From: Gordonia polyisoprenivorans
GTDB taxonomy: Bacteria; Actinomycetota; Actinomycetes; Mycobacteriales; Mycobacteriaceae
Length of the DNA: 64,000 bases
Direction: 5' to 3'
Assembly: GCF_017654315.1 (NCBI RefSeq)
Contig: NZ_CP072203.1
Location: forward strand, 3,534,001 to 3,598,000
Made by a program: the position numbers and the translations under genes. The notes below the pieces were generated by a model. That model made no database searches, was not told where the DNA came from, and saw only the letters and a list, made by a program, of their open reading frames with translations. The stretch's first letter is position 1. Every line of letters starts with the position of its first letter. Positions 1 to 12,100 of the stretch are shown here, piece by piece.

Positions 1-230
1 TGGGCGGTGTAGACCACCGGAACACCTGCCGCCGAACATGCTTCGCGGATCGCGATCATGTTGGGCAGCGCGGTGGCCATCGGTTCGTGGTCGAGCCGGT
101 AGGCATCGATGAAGTAGCGCTGCATGTCGTGGATCAGCAGCGCGGCGCGTTCGGGTTGCAACGTCCATTCCACGCGGGCGGGGAAGGGGCCCTCGGGTAT
201 CTGGTACGGAGCGATCGGGGGAATGGCCAC
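1..230 (-). CDS. dhbB: Isochorismatase (2,3-dihydro-2,3-dihydroxybenzoate synthase), N-terminal part, cut by the window edge
   Basis: The first 76 codons read on the minus strand from a GTG at 228-230. They match the N-terminus of EntB/DhbB-type isochorismatases: an AIPPIAPYQIP opening, then VEWTLQPERAALLIHDMQRYF, where the Asp of LLIHDMQ is the family's catalytic acid, and later VPVVYTA. The family hydrolyses isochorismate to dihydro-dihydroxybenzoate and pyruvate in the cytoplasm. The upstream in-frame ATG is missing (the ATG at 234-236 is in another frame), so GTG is chosen. It is divergent from dhbE with only 22 bases between the two starts, and the iron box lies in that gap. The C-terminus is outside the window, so I cannot say whether it carries its own aryl carrier domain; a freestanding carrier protein at 27772-28023 hints that it may not. 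Confidence 0.88.
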   Translation of the reverse strand, partial: MAIPPIAPYQIPEGPFPARVEWTLQPERAALLIHDMQRYFIDAYRLDHEPMATALPNMIAIREACSAAGVPVVYTA

Positions 231-234
231 GGCA

Positions 235-253
235 TTAGGGTAGCCTCACCTTG
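235..253. promoter_or_regulatory. IdeR/DtxR iron box between dhbB and dhbE
   Basis: The 19 bases TTAGGGTAGCCTCACCTTG match the IdeR consensus TTAGGTTAGGCTAACCTAA at 14 positions by eye. The site fills almost the whole gap between two divergent DHB biosynthesis genes, as expected for Fe(II)-dependent repression by IdeR. It touches the dhbE start codon and ends five bases before the dhbB start codon, so both transcripts are probably leaderless or nearly so. Confidence 0.8.
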
Positions 254-1830
254 TGCACGTGACACCATGGCCCCCCGAACTCGCCGAGAACTACCGCACG
301 TCGGGTACCTGGTCGGGCGAGACCTTCGATGACATCCTCACCGCACGGGCCGCTGATCCGCGTTTCGCGGAGAAGATCGCCGTCGTCGACGACGACCGCT
401 CGCTGACCTATGCCGAGCTGGACGAACGCGTCGATCGGCTGGCGGCCGGACTGGTCGGCATGGGCATTGCGGCCGACGACCGGGTGATCGTGCAGATCCC
501 GAACTCCGTGGCCTACGTCGAGGCGGTGTTCGCCTTGTTCCGGGCACTCGCCCTGCCCGTCTTCGGACTACCCGCCCACCGCGAGACCGAGCTGGTCGGC
601 ATCGCCCGGTCGGCCGCAGCGGTGGCCATCATCTCTCCGGCGGGCGGTCGCGGCGTCGACTACCGAGCCCTGGCGCAGCGCGTCGCCGACGAGGTCGACT
701 CGGTGCGACTGCTCATCGACTCCGACACTCTCGAGGAACTCTGGGCGCCACCGGTCGAGCACGGCCGCGCCGATCCCGAGCAACTCTCCTTCCTGCAGCT
801 CTCCGGCGGCAGTACCGGTGTGCCCAAGCTGATTCCGCGCACGGCTGCCGATTACCTGTACAGCGTGCGGCGCAGCAACGAGGTCTGCGGTGTCGACGAG
901 GACACGGTCTATCTCGTCGTGCTGCCCGCCGCGCACAATTTCCCGATGAGTTCACCGGGAATCCTCGGTGCGTTGTACGCCGGCGCGACGGTGGTGCTCT
1001 CGCCGAGCCCGACGCCATCGATCGCCTGGGAACTCGTTGCACGCGAACGGGTCACGATGGTGGGCCTGGTGCCGCCGCTGGCCCGGCTGTGGACCGAGAC
1101 CGCCGAGGCCGGTACCTCGCTGGACCTGTCGAGTCTGCAGACCGTGCAGGTCGGCGGTGCGCGGTGCCCCGACGAGCTGGCGCGGCGGATCGGCCCCGCC
1201 CTGGGGGTGCGGCTGCAGCAGGTGTTCGGGATGGCCGAGGGTCTGGTCTGCTACACGCGGCTCGACGACCCCGACGACCAGATCACCTCCACGCAGGGCA
1301 GACCGATGTCGTCACTGGACGAGCTGCGGCTCGTCGACGAGCACGGGGCGCCGGTCACCGACGGTCCCGGCTTCCTGGAAACTCAGGGGCCCTACACGAT
1401 TCGCTCCTACTGGCGCGACGCGAGCCCCGAGTCGTTCGCCGCCGACGGGTGGTATCGCACCGGTGACGTCGTCGAGCTGACCGCGCAGGGCAACCTCGTG
1501 GTGCGGGGCCGGGCCGCCGATCGCATCAACCGCGGCGGTGAGAAGGTCTCGGCCGAACAGGTCGAGGAGCATCTGCTGGCCCACCCGTCGGTCCGCGACG
1601 CGATCGTCGTTGCCGCGACCGACACGTACCTGGGCGAACGCACCTGTGCCTATGTGGTGCCCGCCGACACCGACGACCCGCCCACCCTGGCGGGCCTGCG
1701 CGCCTTCGTCCGCAACTCCGGCCTCGCCGAATGGAAGCTCCCCGACGCCATCGAGGTGATCGACGCGTTCCCCGAGACCGGGGTGGGCAAGGTCAGCCGA
1801 AAGAAGCTGCGGGAGTTGCTCACCCGCTGA
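253..1830 (+). CDS. dhbE: 2,3-Dihydroxybenzoate-AMP ligase (DhbE/EntE)
   Basis: A 525-residue standalone aryl-acid adenylating enzyme. It makes DHB-AMP and transfers the aryl group to the phosphopantetheine of an aryl carrier protein. The ANL core motifs are present: SGGSTGVPKLIPR (P-loop), GMAEGLV, WYRTGDVV and a C-terminal GVGKVSRKKL with the catalytic Lys. The acid-binding motif HNFPMSSPG (about residues 228-236) has the Asn that replaces Asp235 of amino-acid A domains, and a Ser where salicylate-activating relatives have Cys. The Val of GMAEGLV is also the DHB-type residue. This favours DHB over salicylate. The GTG at 253 is used; a GTG at 259 is possible. There is no Shine-Dalgarno, and the iron box abuts the start. 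It converges on the exporter gene with a 10-base gap. Confidence 0.93.
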   Translation: MHVTPWPPELAENYRTSGTWSGETFDDILTARAADPRFAEKIAVVDDDRSLTYAELDERVDRLAAGLVGMGIAADDRVIVQIPNSVAYVEAVFALFRALALPVFGLPAHRETELVGIARSAAAVAIISPAGGRGVDYRALAQRVADEVDSVRLLIDSDTLEELWAPPVEHGRADPEQLSFLQLSGGSTGVPKLIPRTAADYLYSVRRSNEVCGVDEDTVYLVVLPAAHNFPMSSPGILGALYAGATVVLSPSPTPSIAWELVARERVTMVGLVPPLARLWTETAEAGTSLDLSSLQTVQVGGARCPDELARRIGPALGVRLQQVFGMAEGLVCYTRLDDPDDQITSTQGRPMSSLDELRLVDEHGAPVTDGPGFLETQGPYTIRSYWRDASPESFAADGWYRTGDVVELTAQGNLVVRGRAADRINRGGEKVSAEQVEEHLLAHPSVRDAIVVAATDTYLGERTCAYVVPADTDDPPTLAGLRAFVRNSGLAEWKLPDAIEVIDAFPETGVGKVSRKKLRELLTR

Positions 1831-1840
1831 CCGCGAAAAG

Positions 1841-3172
1841 TCAGGACACGGGGATCGCGGCCGGGCGTTCGCCGCGCACGCGGATCAGCGAGCGCAGGAG
1901 CGCCGCGCAGAGCAGCGACAGAACCAGCAGCGTCAGCCCGAAGTAGATGACGGCGTCGGAGGCCACCCAGATCGCTCCGTATGCTCCGGCGACCAGCGAG
2001 CCGACCGTCACCCCGCCCACTTCCTGCGCCATCCAGATCCCATTGACCCGCCCGAGCAGCGGACCGGGGGTGTGTTGCTGGATCAAGGTGTAGCGCAACA
2101 CCTCCTGAATGGACTCGAAGTACCCGACGACGACGAGCAAGCCCAGCATGAGCCACGCGTAGGGCGCAAGTCCGAACGCGATCATGATCACGAAGGTCAG
2201 CGTGAGCGCGGCCAGCAACACCACGCCGGGCCGGCGGAGTCCGCCGAGCCAGCCGCTGGTGATCGCGCCCAGCATCGCGCCGGTGGCCACCGCGGCGAAC
2301 AGCAGGCCGGTGATCGAGGCGTTTCCGTCGAAACGCTGCGCCACGAGCGCCGGTAGCAGGGCGACGATGCCCGGCGCGAACATCGCCAGCGTACCCACCG
2401 CCATCACCGCGGTGATCACCCGCTGGGTGCGCAGGAACCGCCAGAGCGACGGTGTCGTGGTGGGGGCGGGTTCGGCGGTCGTCGGGTCGTCCGGGGTGCG
2501 GTCGGCGGGCTCGTCGTGGGCGCGCTCCGATCGGTCACCGAAAATCGCGGCATCCGGTGGGAGACTCGGCAATCCGAGAAGGATGAGCACCGCCGCGGTG
2601 GCCAGGACCGCGGCCGTGACGTAGGCCCACTGCACGCCGGCCGCGCCGATGATGAATCCGGCGACGCCGGGGGAGACCGCCGATCCCAGGCGAACACTGA
2701 ACGCCCCGAGCGCACCGACCGAGGGGAGATGTCTCCTGTCGATGAGCGTCGGGATGGCCGCCATCAGCGCGGCAATGGACAGCGCTCCGATGAGCCCGTC
2801 GGTCACCGCCAACGCATAGAGCACCGGTAGCGCCGCGGACTCACCGAAGACGCCGAAGGCGTTGGCCGCCAACCCCACGAAGGCGAGCGCGGCCGCGCTG
2901 CGCCCGATGAGGATCAGTGATCGCCGGTCGAACCGGTCGGCGAGGACACCGCCGAGCGGCATGCCGAGGAACGTCGCGAGGCCGGTCACCGCGGTGGCGG
3001 CGCCGACCTGCATCGACGATCCGGTCAGGTCGTAGACCTGCACCGGTACCGAGACCAGCAGCATGCCGATCCCCACGAGGGAGATCAGCCGGGCCACGAA
3101 GATCCGTCGGAAGGGCACGCTCACCCGTAGCGGGGTGATGTCGATGAGCACTGCTCGTACGGCTGCGGCCAT
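1841..3172 (-). CDS. EntS-like MFS siderophore exporter
   Basis: A 443-residue polytopic protein with about 12 hydrophobic segments and the MFS loop motif GGVLADRFDRRSLILIGR after the second pair. It has a hydrophilic central loop rich in Asp, Pro and Thr (around residues 205-240) and a SIQEVLRYTLIQQHTPGPLLGRVNGIW stretch typical of the EntS/enterobactin exporter subgroup. The ATG at 3170-3172 overlaps the stop of the preceding NRPS gene as TGATG, so translation is probably coupled and the gene is the last of the NRPS operon. A longer open frame runs up to 3946 but lies inside the NRPS gene and lacks hydrophobic character there, so it was not used. The expected role is export of the finished siderophore. 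Regulation should follow the iron box upstream of the operon. Confidence 0.88.
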   Translation of the reverse strand: MAAAVRAVLIDITPLRVSVPFRRIFVARLISLVGIGMLLVSVPVQVYDLTGSSMQVGAATAVTGLATFLGMPLGGVLADRFDRRSLILIGRSAAALAFVGLAANAFGVFGESAALPVLYALAVTDGLIGALSIAALMAAIPTLIDRRHLPSVGALGAFSVRLGSAVSPGVAGFIIGAAGVQWAYVTAAVLATAAVLILLGLPSLPPDAAIFGDRSERAHDEPADRTPDDPTTAEPAPTTTPSLWRFLRTQRVITAVMAVGTLAMFAPGIVALLPALVAQRFDGNASITGLLFAAVATGAMLGAITSGWLGGLRRPGVVLLAALTLTFVIMIAFGLAPYAWLMLGLLVVVGYFESIQEVLRYTLIQQHTPGPLLGRVNGIWMAQEVGGVTVGSLVAGAYGAIWVASDAVIYFGLTLLVLSLLCAALLRSLIRVRGERPAAIPVS

Positions 3173-6100
3173 CAGTTCTCTCCAGGTGTCGGGGTCGGGT
3201 CGTTGTCGGTGAGTGTCGTGAGCGCGGCAACCCACCGATCGGCCAGTGCGGCCACCGTATCGTCGTCGACCACGCCGGGCTGCGACACCCACGTGGCGCT
3301 CAGTTGCGGACCGTCGGGTCCGTCGAGGGTGACCACGTTGACGACGAGGCCGTAGGCGGCGGGCATGAGCTCGCCGGGGCCGATCTCCGCCGATTCCGGG
3401 GCCATGGCCCATCCGTCGAACTCGAAGGACCGGTAGCGACCCAGATAGTTGAATTCGATGGCCGCCGTTGGCAGATCGACTCCGGCCACATGACGTAGCA
3501 GACCGTAGCCGAGTCCACCGTCGGGGATCTCGGCGCGGGCGGCGCCCAGCGCGCGGGCCTGTCCGGCGGCATCCGATCCGCCGCCGACCACAACCGGATG
3601 CACGGCGGTGAACCATCCGACGCTGCCGGTGAGATCGGCACCGGGGACGGCCTGCTCCTCGCGGCCGTGCCCCTCGAGGTCGACCAGTGTCGGCGCGGGT
3701 AGTGCGGCACCCAATGCGCCGAGCAACACGTCGTCGACACCCACCCGCAGGCGCGCCGGCAACGGACCCAGCACCGCTTGCGCGACCGGAGTGTCGACCG
3801 TAACCCGATGCCGGTGGGCGTGAACCTCGCGATCGGTATCCGGGGCCGGCGGCCGCGAGAACACCGTCGCGGTCGCCGAGCCGGTGAGCCGTTGCCACAG
3901 GGGGAGTTCGTCGCGGCGATCGGTTGCCACCAGTTCGGTTGCCCAACCGGCGAATCCGGCCGGAACGGGGCCAAGGGAGACCGGCTCACCGGCGACGATC
4001 TGGGTGTAGGCGGCGATCAGTTCGGGGACGACCACACGCCACGAGACGCCGTCGACGACGAGGTGGTGGATCTGCAGGAGCAGACGTCCGGGCTCATCTC
4101 CGAAGTCCAGCCACACCGCCGACATCATCACGCCGGCTTCCGGGTCGAGGTGCTCGCGTGCCCGCTGCGCCACCGCCATGACATCGCGGTCGGTCTCCCT
4201 GCGCACCGGAACGGGTGCCGAATCGGCGGGAATGTCGAAACGCCAAGGGTTTTCATCGGCGACGAGTCGTGCCCGCAGCATCGCGTGCCGCGCCGTGAGT
4301 GCCGCCAGCGCCGCGGAGAGGGCCTCCACGTCGAGTCCGACGGGCGCGGTGAGCAGTGCGGACTGATGGAATCCGGCGATGGTCCGGGCATCGGATCCGG
4401 CGACCGACTGCAGCCAGCGCACGATCGGGGTGGCCGGGACCGGGCCCGACTCGAGACGCGGCAGGGCCGCGGCGTCGGTGACCTGCCCCGCCGCGGCGGT
4501 ACCCAGGCGTGCGGCGAGCTCGGCCGGGGTGCGGTGGGTCATCACGTCACGGGGGCCGACCACGAAGCCGTCGGCGCGCAATCGTGCGACGAGTTGCATC
4601 GCGACGATGCTGTCACCGCCGAGTTCGGCGAAGTCGTCGTCGATCCCGATCTGCTCCGCGGCGAGATCGAGCACCTCGGCGAAGGCCTCACGGATACGGT
4701 GCTGCTCGGGTGTTTCCGGGGTGCGGATGACCCGATCGAACGACGGCTCCGGTAGCGATCGACGGTCGATCTTGCCGTTGCTCAGGGTGGGGAAGGCCGC
4801 GCATACGACCACGACCGTGGGCACCATGTAGTCGGGTAGTGAGGACCGTAGCCGCGCGCGGATGACGGAGGCCTCGGGTGCCCGATCCCGGGCCGGCACG
4901 ACGTACCCGATCAGATGACCGGCCCGCGCCACCGCGATCGCGGCCGAGACGTCGGCATCGGCGAGCATCGCCGCCTCGACGTCGCCGAGTTCGACGCGGT
5001 GCCCGCGGATCTTCACCTGATCGTCGCCACGACCGCGATACTCGATCGCCGCCTCGCCCGGTCCGTTCACACCTGCGGTCGTCCAGCGCACCACGTCGCC
5101 GGTGCGATACATCCGGGTGCCGTCGTTGGCGATCGGGTCGGCGACGAACCGCTCGGCAGTCAGTTCACCACGGCCGAGGTAGCCGCGGGCCAGCCCGGCA
5201 CCGGCGAGGTACAACTCGCCGTCGACGCCGTCGGCGACCGGCAGCAGATGGTCGTCGAGGATGTAGGCGCGCACCCCGTCGATCGGACGGCCGATCACCG
5301 GTCGGGGCGTGTCGGATACCCGCGCGACGAGCGCATCGACGGTGCCCTCGGTGGGACCGTAGAGGTTGTAGGCGTCGGAGTCCGGTAACGCCCGCAATGC
5401 CTCCCACTGTTCGCCGGAGATCGCTTCACCACCGAAACCGATTGCCGCCATCGATCTCTCGGCACCGCCGAGCTGCCGAAGATGTGACGGGGTGAGTTCG
5501 AGGAAGTCCCACCGCTGCTCGAGGAGGGTGGCCGCGAGAGCCTGCGCGTCGCGCTGGACCTCGGCGTCGACGATGCTGACCTCGTGCCCGTCGAGCAACC
5601 ACAACTGCGGCTGCCAGGAGGCGTCGAAGGCCAGTGACCAGGCGTGTCCGACGCGCAGCCGCTCGCGGCCAGTGCGCGCCACCGCAGGCCGATGCAGCAT
5701 CCGGCGGTGGCTGGCGAACAGGTTGCTCAACCCGCGATGGGTGATCACCACGCCCTTGGGTGTCCCGGTCGATCCGGAGGTGAAGATGAGATAGGCGGGA
5801 TGGTCGGGATGGACCGGGGCGGTCCGCATTTCCGGCGACCACGGCTCCTCGTCGCCGCGGGGTGCGAGGAGATCGTCGTCGAGGCTGTCGATGAGGCGTC
5901 GCGGACGGGCGGCCTTGATCATCGCCGCCACCCGCTCCGGTGGGGTGTCGGGCTCGATCGGTAGGTATGCCGCGCCGGCATGGAGGACACCGAAGATCGT
6001 CTCCACCGCGGTGACCCCGCGCGGGAGACGGACGACGACGACGTCCTCGGCGCCGATCCCGGCGCGAATCAACCGGGCGGCGATCAGGTGGACCCGGTCA

Positions 6101-9100
6101 CGCAACTCGCCGAAGGTACGTCGGCCGTCCGGTCCGCGCAGCGCCGGCGCCGACGGGTCACGTTCGACCGCGGCGTCGAGCAGCACGTCGAACGTGGTCG
6201 GCTCGGGGCCGGGCCGGTAGAGCTCCCGACGTTCCCGGGAGACTCGGATGTCCAACTGCCGCAACGACGTATCGGGCCGCTCGGCCATGAATTCGAGGAT
6301 CGTGACCAGTCGCTGCGCCATCGCCTCGACGGTCGGCCGGTCGAACAGGTCGGTGCTGTACTCGATGACTCCGCCCACACGTGCCCCGGTCGATCCTGCT
6401 GTGGTCGCCTCACCCGAGGTCGAGTCCTCGGTGAAGTCGAAGGACAGATCGAACTTCGCGGTCGTCGGTGCGGGCAGCGCGGCGGAGGGATTCTGCTCCG
6501 GATCACCGCCGGGCAGTAGACCGTCGACGTAGACCACCATCGTCTGGAACAGCGGGTTCATCGCGGCCGAGCGTCGTGGCACGACGGCTTCCACGACCCG
6601 TTCGAACGGGACATCACGATTGTCCAGGGCCGCGAGGTCGGCCTCCCGCACCCGCGCGAGCAGTTCGGCGGCCGACGGATCGCCCGACAGGTCGGTGCGC
6701 AGGACGACGGTGTTGAGGAAGAACCCGACCAGAGACTCCAGACGCGTGTCCGACCGCACCGTCACCGGGGTACCGAGTGCGATGTCGTCTCCGCCGCCGA
6801 GCCGCGACAGCAACACCGCGACCGCCGTGCGCATCAGCATGAACATCGACGTCCCGGTGGCCGCGGCAAGGCGGCGCAGGTCGCCGACGAGTGCGGGACG
6901 TAGTGCGAGGAAGACACCGTCGCCGCGCCCGGACGGTCGTGGCGGTCGGGTGTGGTCGTAGGGCAGCGCGAGTTCCTCGGGTAGCCCGTGCAGCGCCGTG
7001 CGCCAGAAGTCGAGTTGTTTCTCGCCACGCCCACTCTCGATCAGATCTCGTTGCCACGCAGCGAAATCCGAGTACTGAAGGGGCAGCGGCGGCCACTGGG
7101 GTGCGTGCCCGGCCGCTCGCGCACGATAGGCGGTGGTCAGGTCTGCGCGCAGCGGCGGAGCCGACCATTCGTCGGTCGCGATGTGGTGGATCGTCACCAG
7201 CGCCACGTCGTCGGTGGCCGCCACCCGAATCGGGACCTCGGTCGCCAGGTCGAACGCATGTGCGGCCACCCGGGCGAGATGGGTCGGGTCGGTCACGGTC
7301 TCGACGACGATCTCGGGATCGTCGAGGACCTCGGGACGCTGGTCGGGGTAGCGGGTTCGCAGGATCTCGTGACGCGCCACCACATCGGCGACCGCCGCGC
7401 GCAACACCGTCGGATCGATGGTCTCGGCCGGGCCCGTCGGTCCGCCGGGTCGCCACAGCATCGGCACGTTGTAGGTGCTCGTGGGTCCGGTGACGCCGTG
7501 CAGCGTGAGCATCCGCTCCTGCCCGTAGGACAACTCCGCGCGTCCATCCGCGCGACGTCGCAGTTCCGGTGTGCGCGCGGCGGTGTCGGGGTCGGCGTCG
7601 GCGGGCAGGGCGAGAAGGTGTGCGGCAAGCCCGGCGACCGTCGGGTGATCGAAGAGCGTCCGCAACTCGAGATCGTGGCCCAGCGTGTCGCGGATCAGGT
7701 TGATGGCCCTGATCGCGAGCAGCGAATGTCCGCCGAGGGCAAAGAAATCCGCGTGTACATCGGTGACCGGGTGGCCGAGCACCGCACCGAAGATCTCGGC
7801 CAGATCGGTTTCGATCGTCGAACGCGGCGCGGTGGTACCGGCGTCGGCCGCGGTGGCCGGTACGGGTAGCGCCGCCCGATCCAGTTTGCCGGTGTGGTTG
7901 TACGGGAACGACTCACACACCACGATCGGGGTGGGGACCATGTAGGACGGCAGACGTCGCCGCACGGACCGCTCGACCGCCGCGACCAGTGCGGTGTGAT
8001 CGGCCGAAGATTCGGAGGTGCACGCGTCGATGACCGACGGGTCGGTGGGCACGATCCACCCGACGATGCGGTCACCGTCGACGCGAACGGCCGCGGCCGA
8101 CACCCCGTCGACGGTGCGCAGACACGCTTCGATCTCGCCGAGTTCGACCCGGTTGCCACGGACCTTGACCTGGGTGTCGGCACGCCCGAGGTACTCGAGT
8201 TCGCCGGCACGGCGGACGACGAGGTCGCCGGTGCGATAGACCCGGGCACCGGGCACGTCGCCGGTGGGGTCGGCGACGTAGGCCGCCGCGGTCAGGCCGG
8301 GCCGGTTGAGATAGCCGCGGGTCACCGGGATTCCGCGGACATACAGTTCCCCGGTCACGCCGTCGGGGACGCGCCGCAGCGACCCGTCGAGGACGAGCAA
8401 CTCGGTGCCGGCGACGGGCCGGCCGATCGGCACCGTCGGACCCGTGACGGTGCGATCGGCGAGCCGGTCGGTGACGACGACGGTGGTCTCGGTCGGGCCG
8501 TAGGCATTGATCAGCGACACCCCGGGAGCCGCGGCATCCACCCGTCGGGCCAATGCGGCCGGCAGGGCCTCACCGCCGGCGATGATGTGGCGCAGGCTCG
8601 GTAGTCCGGCGAGGTGGTCCACGAACAACTCGAGCAGCGAGGGCACGAAAACCGTGGTGGTGACGGCGTACTCGTCGATGAGTCGGGCCAGGCGACGCGG
8701 ATCCCGGTGGTCGCCGTCCGCGGCAGCGACCACCGTGGCACCGGTGACGAAGGGCAACAACAACTCCCACACCGCGCCGTCGAAGCCGACGGGTGTCTTG
8801 GCGAGGACCACATCGCCGGCGCAAAGGCCGCCGGGGATGGTGTCGCGCCGCCAACGCAACACGTTGACCACGTTGCGGTGGCTGACGACGACACCCTTGG
8901 GTGTGCCGGTCGACCCCGAGGTGTAGATGACGTACGCCGCATCGTCGGGACGCGCCGTGCGACGCCGGGCTCCGGTCGCACTCGTGGTGCCCGCGTCGCT
9001 CGGCGATCCGTCGGCGTCGAGGAGGATCGTCGCGATGGCGGGCGCCGCCGCCCGCGCGGTGGATGCGGTGACGGCGTCGGCGAGTACGGCAGCGGGTCGG

Positions 9101-12100
9101 GCGTCGTCGAGGATTGCCGCGACACGTTCGGTGGGGACATCCGCGTCGATCGGCAGATAAGCTGCGCCACTGCGCAACACGCCCTGCAGCGCGACGAGCT
9201 GCGCAGCCCCGCGGGACATGAGGACGGCGACCACGGGTTCGGCGATGCCTGCAACGTGCTCATCGAGCCGATCCGCGATCCGCAGTGCGGCGGCGCGTGT
9301 GACGGCATAGGTGAGTGCGGTGCCGCTCACGTCCCGGATGGCGAGGACATCGCCGTGGGTCCCGGCGCACTCGTCGAGCAGATCGACCACGGTCGTGGAG
9401 TCGTCGGCCGTGCCGCGCGGACCCCGTTCCTCGGTGCGCAGTCGCGCGATCTCGGCGTCGTCGAGCAGAACGATGTCACTCACCGGGACATCGGGATCCT
9501 CACCGACCGTGGCGAGTACCCGCATCAGACCGCGCAGCAGGGTACGTGCCGTCGACGGATCGAACTGTGCGGTCGCATACTCGAGCGCGACACTCAGTTC
9601 GCCGGAGTGAATGAGATCGACGACGGTGAAGCCGAGGTCGAACTTCGCGGCCTCGGCGACCAGCGGCGTGAACGTGGCCCCGACGCCGAGGAAGCTCTCC
9701 GGAACCGCGTCGAGCGGCAGATACGAGACACTGATCTGGAACAGCGGATTACGGCCCGACTCGCGGCGCGGCGCCAGCCGTTCGACGATGCGTTGGAACG
9801 GCACGTCCTGATGGTCGAAGGCCGCGAGATCGGCCGTGCGCACCCGCTCGACGAGTTCGCCGAATCGCGGGCGGCCACTCACGTCGGTGCGCAGCACCTG
9901 CGTGTCGACGAAGAACCCGACGAGATCGTCGAGCGCCGGATCGTTGCGCCCGGAAATGGGGCTGCCGAGCGGGATGTCGTCGCCGGCACCCACCCGATGC
10001 AACAGAACCGCGACCGCGGCCTGCACCACCATGAACATGCTGGCGCCGTGCGCCGAGGCGAGGGCGGCCAGGCGGGCCCGGGTCGCCGCGTCCACGGTCG
10101 CGGTCTCGGTGGCCGCGGGTCCGGTCGCACCGGGTCGTCGCGCACGATCACGCGGCAGCGGCAATTCGTCGGGTAGATCGGCGAGTGACGAGGCCCAGAA
10201 GTCGAGTTGCTCATCACCGCGTTCGATGAGCCGATCCCGTTGCCAGAGCGCGTAATCGGCGTACTGGACCGGCAGCGGTGCGAAGTCGGGTGCGGTGCCC
10301 GCCGCCCGCGCGAGATATGCGGTGCTCAGATCAGTGAGCATCGGCCGGTCCGACCATTCGTCGGTCGCGATGTGATGGGCGGCAATCGTGAGCACACCGG
10401 CGAGAGTGCCTGTCGGGGAAGGCTTCTCCAGCAGATCCAGACGGAACCGGATCGGAGGAGCGGTACGCAGGTCGAACGGCCGGGTCAGCGTCTCGCGGGC
10501 CCGTTCCCCGAACACCGCCTCCGGATCGTCGACATCGCCGAGGGTGTGCACCTCGACCAGCGTGTGCGCGCCGATCATCTCGGAGATCTGCTCGACCGGC
10601 AGGATCGATTGGTGCGCGGCGAGATCGGTGGCGCTGCCGGTGGTGTCGGTACCGTCGCCTCCGTCGACGATGACGGTGCGCAGGCTCTCGTGGCGGATCA
10701 GCAGGTCGGCCACCGCGGCCCGTAGGGCGTCGGGGTCGATCGCCTGGTGCAGGCGGATCACGTGACCGTAATGGTAGGAGGTGTCGGCGGGATCGAGGCG
10801 ATAGAGCACCCACAGCCGTTCCTGCGCCGGGGACAACGGGATCCGATCCGGGCGGGGCCCGACGACGATGTCGGTACGCGACCCGGTGAACTGCACCCGG
10901 GTCGCGATCTCGGCGGGAGTCCGAGCCTCGAACAGATCACGGATGGTGATCTCGGCGCCGAGCTCGCCACGCAACGCCGACACGAGCTTCATCGCCGCCA
11001 TCGAATGTCCGCCGAGTTCGAAGAAATCGTCATCGGCACCCACCACCGGATCGGCGGTGACCGTGCCGGCTTCGACGGCGGCTCCGACTGTGTCGACGGC
11101 GGCTCCGGCTGTGTCGACGGCGGCTCCGGCTGTGTCGACGGCGGCTCCGCCGCGGAGCCCGAGGACCTCGGCGAACACCTCACACAGCCGACGCTCGAGG
11201 TCGGTGCGCGGGGCCCGCCGGGTGGAGGCCGGCGCCGGCTGGGGCAACGCCCTCACATCGAGTTTGCCGTTGACCGTCATCGGGAACCGCGGCACCGACG
11301 CGAACAGCGTCGGCACCATGTAGTCCGGCAACGTCGCAGCGAGACGCCTGCGCACGTCGGCGACGTCGACACCGAGCTCCGGATCCTCCGGGATGAGATA
11401 GGCCACAAGGCGTTTGACACCCGGTGCGCTGGGATCCTCGGCGGCGACGACCGCCGATCCGGCGACGTCGTCGAGCGCGGTGAGCGCGGCATCGATCTCG
11501 GCCAGCTCCACGCGGTGACCGCGGACCTTCACCTGATCGTCGGTCCGACCGAGGAAGTCGAGGTTGCCGTCGGCGCGAATCCGCATCAGATCCCCGGTGC
11601 GATACAGCCGCCCGCCGGTGGCGAACGGGTCGGCGACGAACCGCTCGGCCGTCAGATCCGGCCGCCCCAGGTAACCACGCGCCAGGCCGGCACCACTGAT
11701 GTACAACTCGCCGGCAACCCCGGCCGGCACGGGACGCAGCCACCCGTCGAGCAAGTGCGCACGGGTGTTCCAGATCGGCGTCCCCACCGACGACGTGTCG
11801 GACTCGTCGGTGCCGATACCGAGTGTGTTGATCGTGTACTCGGTCGGCCCGTACAGGTTGTAGCCGAAGGTCTTCGGGTGTTCACGCAATGCCGTCCACA
11901 CCGGATCGCCGACGGCCTCGCCACCGAGCAGCACCAGCGGAGGCACATGCGTGGCCTCGTCGAGGAGGCCGTCGGCGAACAACTGCGCCGCATAGGTGGG
12001 GGTCACGTTGATGACGTCGATCCGATGACGTGCGCAGTAGGCGACGAGCGCGGCGGAGTCGCGACGCAGATCCTCGTCGCAGACGTGCACCTCGTGGCCC

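Noticed and set aside
3173..3946. 258-codon N-terminal extension of the exporter
   Set aside because: It lies in another frame of the NRPS E domain, is Arg/Gly-rich with no membrane character, and the TGATG overlap at 3172 gives a natural start.
8614..10176. 520-codon plus-strand open frame in the NRPS region
   Set aside because: Antisense to T, C and A domains with all core motifs on the minus strand.
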